Assembly: GCA_029721515.1 (NCBI GenBank)
Contig: CM056554.1
Location: forward strand, 23,871,488 to 23,935,487
Direction: 5' to 3'
Origin: Synanceia verrucosa
Lineage: Eukaryota; Chordata; Actinopteri; Perciformes; Synanceiidae
Length of the DNA stretch: 64,000 bases
Part shown: positions 48,551 to 57,800 of the stretch, piece by piece
How positions within the stretch are numbered: the stretch's first letter is position 1
Layout: the number at the start of each line of letters is the position of its first letter
Made by a program: the position numbers and the translations under genes
Notes under the pieces: generated by a model
What the model was told of the DNA's origin: nothing
Seen by the model: the letters and a program-made list of their open reading frames with translations, nothing else
The model's database searches: none

Positions 48551-51500
48551 TATATCTATGTAATGTATGTAATACACTTAGATGCATATATACCTGTATA
48601 TATGTGTATACGTATACGTGTATATATATACGTATACGTGTATATATATACGTGTATATATATATTGAGTTAATATTTTTCAACTAAATATTAATTTGAT
48701 TATTTTGAAACGTGTGGCGGTACCCTCTCATATCCCTCCAATGTTTTGATGTTGATTGAAAACTGTTGTCCAGTTGAGACACTGGTAATCATTATTCATA
48801 CTGATTTATACTCAGGGAAACTTCATGTCGTCCATCCATCCATCCATTTTCTACGGCTTATCCTCATAGGGTCGCGGGGGGCTGGACCCTATCCCAGCTG
48901 TCTTAGGGCAGAAGGCAGGGTACACCCTGGACAAGTCGCCACCTCATCGCAGGGCACATAGAGACAGACAACCACTCACACTCACATTCACACCTACGGT
49001 CAATTTAAATTAGCCAATTAACCTAATCCCCATACATGTTTTTGGATGGTGGGAGGAAGCCGAAGTAGCCGGAGAGAACCCACACAAACACGGGGAGAAC
49101 ATGCAAACAATTTCATGTCGTTCTCATGTTATTTCCTTCTGACCTGTTTTCTGTCAGTGACAACATTTTGTGAAACTGCTGTTTTGTGTTTTTGATTATT
49201 TTGAACATCAGGTAAAGTTTATGAAGAGGATAGCTGAGATGTCAGACCTCAGCCAAGTCACACGATTACTAGCCAGGATCAAAAAACACCTTCTGAACCC
49301 TGACAACATGAGGTGGGTTCATGTCATGGTGCACCCGCTGTCACATTTCTGTGAAACATACCGGGAGTATGTATCACATACTCTGTTTCTGTGCTTATAA
49401 TTTAGTCGGCATACTTCTCTCTCTTCAAATTAAATATGTCTGTTTTTTCATAGGTTTGCAATTAACGCAACTCCACAGAAAATGTCTGACTCGGCAGCAC
49501 AGTTGGAGAGTTTTATGAAGGAAGTCGCTGACAACAGAAAGACATGCAAACCTGTCAGAGCTAATATTATTGAGGTAAGGCATCACACTGGACCAATGAG
49601 CCAGAGTAGTATTACCAGTTGTTTTGTCATGTGGCCTTGTTCATCAAGTGAAAACATGATTTATATGTATATATTGCTCTATTTTTTCCATTCTCTCACT
49701 GAAGAGGCCAATAGACCCCCTGGAAAACTCTGGACTGAGAAAAAAACTCATCTACGTAAGATATTTTTAACACTTATTGCTATATTGCTGCTTCATTGCA
49801 GTACCTAATTACTAAACCGGAAAAGGAGTTTGTCTTGATGGAAGATAAATAAAGAGGTTAAAACAAGTATAGAAGTATTTTATAAAAGAACAAGAACATT
49901 AAAAGGCAAATAATACCTTGGGATACTATTTCTTATACTTTTGATTTGAATAATTGTTGATATCACCAGCCTGGTGGTAAGAATTCATGTGTGTTACAGT
50001 CAGGCTTGGGGAGTGACAGACTACATGGAACATCATCCATCCATTCATCCATTATCTACCGTTTATCCTCATAGGGCACATAGAGACAGACAACCATTCA
50101 CACTCACATTCACACCTACGGTCAATTTAAATTAGACTACATGGAACATGGTTATGTAATTAGTAAAGGTAATTTTTCAGCATTTAACTATCGAAAACGG
50201 CAGAACAGTTTGCGTTTTATTGCATTCAGTTTGGTGATTGCTAGCAGCATTGCAGTTATAAAAGTTATGATTTTCTCCCATACACATGCACACACAATGC
50301 AGCACTTGTGTCACACAATGGCCTCTAAGGTTAGTGAAAATAGTGTCCATCAAGGTGGAAATTTCACCATATGTGAAGCAGAAAAGGGGAACAACAAGTT
50401 ATCAGAAAGCAGGAGGGTTTGAGCTCTCTCAGGTTATGATTGGACACATGACATAATTGCACATATGATTCTACACCTTTAACTCCACTATATGTGAACT
50501 CACTGATTTTTGGTAATTAGAAATTTCTCTAGGACAACTCAGTGTATGTGTGGAAGAATCTAGCTTGATCAGTGATGAGTCACCAGCGCTGTGTTAGGAT
50601 CATCATTGTGTTTGCTCTTACTCTTCACTTTTAAGGAGCTCAACTTTCAGCCATGCCAGATGAAAACTTTCTTCCAGCTGCCCTTCCCTGTCAACTATGT
50701 GAGCAAGAGTATTCGTACAGTGCCGTTCTCCCACGAGGACTATGCCAGGTACCAGCACCACCAATATGGCCAGCCATTTTAACATTTAATCAAACCACAC
50801 TCCTATCTGGAATTACATTTTACAAATCCATAATAGCATGTAATTTTGATGAGTCAGAATGGTAATTAAAGATATCTGCAATAACATTCTTACTAGCAGA
50901 AATGTTATTTTAACATACACTATATTGCCAAAAGTATTCGCTCACCTGCCTTGACTCGCATATGAACTTAAGGTACATCCCATCTCTAATCCATAGGGTT
51001 CAATATGATGTCAGTCCACCCTTTGCAGCTATAACAGCTTCAACTCTTCTGGGAAGGCTGTCCACAAGGTTTAGGTTTGTTTATGGGAATTTTTGACCAT
51101 TCTTCCAGAAGTGTGTTTGTGAGGTCACACACTGATGTTGGACGAGAAGGTCTGGCTCTCAGTCTCTGCTCTAATTCATCCCAAAGGTGTTGTATCGGGT
51201 TGAGGTCAGGACTCTGTGCAGGCCAGTCAAGCTCATCCACACCAGACTCTGTCATCCATGTCTTTATGGACCTTGCTTTGTGCACTGGTGCACAGTCATG
51301 TTGGAAGAGGGAGGGGCCAGCTCCAAACTGTTCCCACAAAATTGGGAGCATGGAATTGTCCAAAATGTCTTGGTATGGTTTGGAGGTCTGTAGTGATTGA
51401 CTCTGCAGAAAGTTGATGTATGGCTTGGATGCAGCTGCTCGGCCATGGAAACCCATTCCGTGAAGCTCTCTGTGCACTGTTCTTGAGCTAATCTGAAGGC

Positions 51501-53075
51501 CACATGAAGTTTGGAGGTCTGTAGCGATTGACTCTGCAGAAAGTTGGTGACCTCTTCACACTGTGCTCCTCAGCATCCACTGACCCCGCTCCGTCAGTTT
51601 ACGTGGTCTACCACTTCATGGCTGAGTTGCTGTCGTTCCCAAACACTTCCACATTCTTATAATACAGCTGACAGTTGACTGTGGAATATTTAGGAGCGAG
51701 GAAATTTCACGACTGGATTTGTTGCACAGGTGGCATCCTATCGCAATTCCACACTGGAATTCACTGAGCTCCTGAGAGCGACCCATTATTTGGATGGGTG
51801 AGCGAATACTTTTGGCAATATAGTGTATCTACAACTTTGATTGTACTCATCAAAACAAAATTTTAGATGTCTAAAAATCAACATCAACATTTCAACATTT
51901 AATAGACTGGATTTGTACCGTATTACAGATATCTGTAATTCAATTCTTCCTAGTAAAAAAGAATGATTTCCTCCTAGGACACATGATGTCACTTTTGCCA
52001 TTCATGTGTAGTGGGCTCTCAATTTCAGATATCCACAATGAAAAACTATTCCAGATATCCAGAATGTAATTTTGAATATCCAAAAATACATTGTGACTAG
52101 TAGAAATGTCATTATGGATATCCACAATTCATATTATGACTCGTAAAAACGTAACTTTAGATAGCAACAATTAGAATTATGACTAGCAATTAGTGATGTA
52201 CAAATGAAGCTTCATGAAGCACGAGTGATATTCTTTGACTCCTCTAGATGGTGGTCTTGGTTTAAAAATGTAACGGAAATGTAGTAATTTTCCATTACAC
52301 TAGCCTTTTTCTTTAAACCAAGAGTGCTAGCTAGAGGAGTCAAAAAATATCGCAAGTGCTTCATGGAGCTTCATTTGTCCAGCACTGCTCGCAACAATAC
52401 AATTGCGGATAACCACAAATGTATTGCTGATACTGAAGAATTGAATTACAGATAACTGTAATTTAGGGCTGCAACAACAAATTGATAAAAATCGATTATT
52501 AAAAGTGTTGGCAACGAATTTCATTATTGATTCGTTGTGTCGCGTGATTAATATCTCAGTCACCGGCACATCACGGAGCTTACTCAGTTGAGCGGACAGA
52601 TGCACACTGCTGTGAAACACCACAGAAGAAGCAGAGTGTTACTCATGTGGAGCGGAGCTAGTGTTTAACCTTACGATATAACCCTCTGTTGTTTATAACG
52701 TAATTTTAATCTAGCTACTTTATTAGCTCTGTTGCTACGTGGACGATAACGTCTCTCTGGTTGTGGTTTAGATGCGCCGTGTAAAGCACATCTCAGTGTC
52801 GGAATGACAATGACTTGTTTACTGGTTAAGGAGAAAACAGCATGATGGATGCCATGTTGCGTGTGAATGATTCCTGCAGTAAGTTATTAGCGCTTAAAAC
52901 ATCTTTATTACCAGCCAAACTAAGCACAGCGCAAACATAGCCGCACTTCCGGTCGCTCTCAAAGTAAGCCTTCAGAATAAAAGCATATAGGGGACATAGC
53001 ACTGATTACACCACAGAGAGGATAGAGGAGAGCACAAACATTACCAGTGACATCACATCAGATAAAAATACTATA

Positions 53076-53115
<40 letters not shown>

Positions 53116-54830
53116 TTATGTTGTTTTTTTTTTGTTTTTGTATCCGATTCATCGATTAATCGAAAAAATAATCAACCGATTAATCGATTATTAAAACAAT
53201 CATTAGTTGCAACCCTACTGTAATTCATATCCACTCTAGCTATTAAATGTTAAAACGGCTTGCTATACCACCACATGTAAAATCCAAGGTCATACCTTGC
53301 AGTGGTTCTCCATCCTTATCCTCAGTCTGATCCCTTTGTTTCTTCTCTTTGTCAGTTTGTGCATCTTGTCGAGGATGATGACGGCAAAATTTCTTCACGG
53401 AGAGATCCGGGAGAAGGGAGGAGCCTATGGGGGTGGAGCCAGGATGGGCGGTGGTCTTTTTACCTTTTACTCATACAGGTGGGCAGCAGTTTACCACCGT
53501 GGTCAGCATTGCAGTGCATAGTGCACAGTGGTGGAAATTTAGTGACAATTTGTGCCATAATATTTTATAATTAGAGCTTAACTTTATATCTACATTCTAT
53601 ATCATTTCGGGATCCTCCTCTAAATATCTTTTGGTTTTTTTTTAAGTGTTTTATTGGGCAAAACGAGCGATTGAGAAGTTTTTATTTTTTTTATTTTTTT
53701 TTTACCATTTTCTGAAATTTTATAACAAATATTTGTTTGATTGAGAAACTGATTACCTCCGCCAAGGAGTTTATGTTTTCACCGGGGTTTATTTGTTTGT
53801 ATGTATATTGATTTGTCTGTTTGCAAATAACTCAAAAAAGTTGTGGACGGATTTTGACGAAATTTTCAGGATTGGCCGGAAGTGGCCTAACTTAAAACCG
53901 ATTCATGTTTGGTGGTGCCGTCGAATCGGATCCGATCACCACCAAAAATTAATCAGTTTTAAGTTAGGCCACTTCGGACCAATCCTGAAAATTTCGTCAA
54001 AATCCGTCCAGAACTTTTTGAGTTATTTCGCAAACCAACATACATTAGGGCTGGGTATCGATTCAGATTTTCCAGATTAATTCGTTTTGATATTTCAAGG
54101 TCCTGATTCGATTCAATTCAAGATTCGATCCAATTTGATATTGATTCAGTCAGGGATATTTCAGTTAAAATAAATGCTCCATTATTTTCTGCCGTGCCGA
54201 GTTTGCCAACTGTGTTTCCGGGTGATGTCTCATCAAATAGTTGAGAAGTTTTGTCGTATTGTCGCTGTATATTTATTTATCTTCCCGTTGCATATTTTGC
54301 ATACTACTTATTTTTGTCCAACTGGTCATTTTCTTCCAACTTCTTAAATGCGAAATGCATCCAAACAGCAGCTTTTAAACTCGTCGGCGGTGCCTGGAGA
54401 GGTGGACTCGCTTCCGCCATGTTTGTTTGACTGCTGGCAGTAACATCTCACGAGATCTTGTTCATTGGAAAGCGGTGGAAAGCAGCACTAAGCGCTGATC
54501 ACGCGAGACTTCTTGTTCTTCTTTGGTTTCGGCAGACGTATGTATTGTGATTGATGCCTTCACACGAGACTTGCAGACAGCTCCTTCAGGCTGCTTCTCC
54601 GCATGTCCGATGAAGAAAACGATACGCAACCATTTAAATGGAGATCAATTAAAATCGATTGAATCGATTTTTTTTAACCCAGCCATAACATACATACAAA
54701 CAAATGAACAAGCGCCGGTGAAAACATGACCTCCTTGGCGGCAGAGGTAACTTTAAATTAAAAAGTCGCCCCTGTGGCAGAGGTCTGTGCTCTCTGAATG
54801 CTTTTCTAGTTCTATATGAAATGACTAAAA

Positions 54831-54864
<34 letters not shown>

Positions 54865-57800
54865 TTTTTAGAAGGCTAACCTCACCTTTGTCTCACATCT
54901 CTCCAAGGGACCCGAACTCAGTGCAGACCTTGTCTGTGTTTCGTAAAGGCGTGGACTGGGCCAAGTCAGGACAGTTCACCCAGCAAGACGTCGATGAAGC
55001 CAAACTGTCCGTCTTCTCAGCTGTTGACTCTCCTGTGGCCCCGTCAAGCAAAGGTGAGACAGTCACTGGATCGAACGGTCGATAACTCTTTCACACTGCA
55101 TGGAAATCGGGTCAACACAGGATTTTTGTGTGCTGTGAAAAGGTTGTTGCAGATCAGCCCAGCTCAAATGAACGTCTAAAGCACTCAACCTCCTAAATTA
55201 CCCAATGCTGTTTTTTTACATCTATTTTCGCGGTCGTCTGCTGATCTGCTGCCATGTCGAGGGTCACACAGAGGCAATAGAATTGCTTCTCATCTCACTT
55301 TTATTAAGAACTTTAAAGGCATTCTGTAATCTTCTTCTTCAAAGTCTTCAAATGTTACTGTGAGTAGACTTTAAATGAGATTATAGTTTTGTCTCAATCT
55401 TTTTTTTCGAGACTGTTTCAGTGCTTTTTCTGCGTAGCAGCTATGAGGCAAGGCAATTTTATTTATACAGCACATTTCAGAAACATGGCAATTCAAAGTA
55501 ATAAAAAGCAGCGGCAAACAGAAATCCTTGATTTAAAAGCAGTGAGAGTTGCAGCTTACCTGCAGATTTCTGGAAGTTTGTTCCAGACATAAGGAGCACA
55601 GAAACTGAACGCTGGTCAGCTGCAGCTGTCTAATTGATTTTTTAGAGAGACCAGTGAAGACGCTGTTACAATAGTCAAGTCTACTGAAGATAAATGCATG
55701 GACAACTTTTTCCAAGTCCTGCTGAGACATAAGTCCTTTAATCCTTAATATACGCTTAAGATGATAGCAGGCTAACTTTGTAATTGTTTTAATGTGGCTG
55801 CTGAAATTTAGGTCTGAGTTCATGACTACACCAAGATTTCTGGCTTGGTCTGTGGTTTTTAACATTGCTGATTGTAGCTGAGCGCTCACCCTGAGTCACT
55901 CCCTCTTAAATCGCATCCATCCATCCTGATTCGCAGCCATTCAAATTAAAGTGTCAGTTTCCACTGAATACGGAACGCTGCCGATGTGCCGACTCCTGTC
56001 GAAACAAATCAACAGAGCTTCTGTTTTTGACATCAGGAATCTCGTGATTCCAGCTGTTCGGTGGAGCCACAGCGGGCGGATCTGGTGGGTATTGATAGCT
56101 GACGGACATCGACAGGCGTCAGTGTTGTTCCACATCCACTAGAAATTAGAGGTAGATCTGATTTTAAAAAAAAAAAATGTCAGTTTTCTTTTTCAGACTG
56201 CACAGTTTTTCTGTCTTACTTCACTGGAAATAGAGTATCCTTGGGTCAGACAATTTAAAGGTGTTGTTTGGTGTAATTCCCTTCACAGTTGTTTAATCCA
56301 GGTGTTCTCCACCCATGGTACTTGAGCCCCCTGCTGGTGATACTTGGAGGAATAGCTGAAGTCTCAATGTTTTTAAAAATCTTTAAAATCAATTGTAAAA
56401 CATCAATTCATTATCTACTGCTTATCCTCATAGGTCTATCCCAGCTGTCTTAGGGTGAAAGGCAGGGTACACCCTGGACAAGTCACAGGGCACATAAAGA
56501 CAGACAACCACTCACATTCACACCTACAGTCAATTTAAATTAGCCAATTAACCAAATCCTGGATGGTGGGAGGAAGCTGGAGTACCCGGAGAGAACCTAC
56601 ACAGACACGGGGAGAATATGCAAACTCCACACAGAAAGGCCCCTGGCCCGGGATTCGAACCAGGTATCTTCTTGCTGTGAGGCGCTAACCACTACACCAC
56701 CGTGCCGCCCTAATTGTGAAACATGTTGTATTGTAGTACTATCAAAATACTATTACGAATGAAAATAATCTTGGGATAATTGAAATTGGGGTTTTGAATG
56801 AATTCTTCATTTATTTTGTTATTTTTAGATTTAGATTTAGTTTAAAATCATGTGCTGCTAGTGGCTTCGCCAGCAGCACAAAAGAGTAATCCACAAATTC
56901 AATGCTGCTGTACACCCATGGCCAACACACAGGCAACAGCCAGTAAGCCACATATAAATGATGAAAAACTGTGTCTGCCATTAGCTGAGCTCATTCAAAG
57001 TAGTAGCTATTATTCCATCCAGCTGGAACACACTACTGATGTTGCAGATTTGGCCGTATTGATGGTTTGCATCAGATTTGAACATCATGTCCAACTCCTG
57101 CTTCATACAGAAGGAAGATAGCTATGAAGAGGAAAAGTGCTTTGAGGCTTTCTGAATTGCACAAAGAAGAAAAAAAAGAATCCTCTTATCGGTTTTGTTT
57201 GGTAATACAGTGTGGTTCAGTCAGCTGGCAGAGTTGTCAGACATTTTCACCTGTTTAAACTGGTACTGCAATCACTTTCAAGTGAATGAAAAGTAGCCAC
57301 CTTGGGCATCACCACGGCATTTAGAAGGAGCAAAATGGGGTGGAGGAGAGCTGTGGAGGGCTGAGGTAATGTGAGGGGAGCTCTGGTATGGGGGCCACGG
57401 GTCTGCCGTGATAGTGGCTGATCAGGAGTACTGCTGCCTGGCCAAGGCCAGCGGGTAGCACCGGGTGTCCACCTGGAGGTCTAAAGTGTTACAGTGAATG
57501 AAAAGGAGCCACACTGGGCGTCACCATGGACACTTCGAAGAAGTGAAATGTGCCGGAGGTGAGCGGAGCTCCGGGGGTCCGCAGTGAGAGTGGCTGAACG
57601 GGAGTGCTGCTGCCCGACCGCTTTCAGCCGTCTCCATCTTTCAATGGCATCTCTGTGAACTGGGTGTGGTATCTTCCTTTCATTCCTCATGTGTCTGATC
57701 CTTCAGAGCCTGGGACCAGTGCTTGAATCCTTCCTTTATTGTGAAGCCAAGACTAGTCATAAATAGACACAATGCATTATTAGTTATAAACCAGTGAGTA

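Noticed and set aside
48440..48683. Tyr/Ile-rich ORFs on both strands
   Set aside because: They are translations of a (TA)n microsatellite.
51077..51416. Plus-strand ORFs of 66-107 codons
   Set aside because: Antisense shadows of the Tc1 transposase relic on the minus strand; the same holds for 16788-17381.
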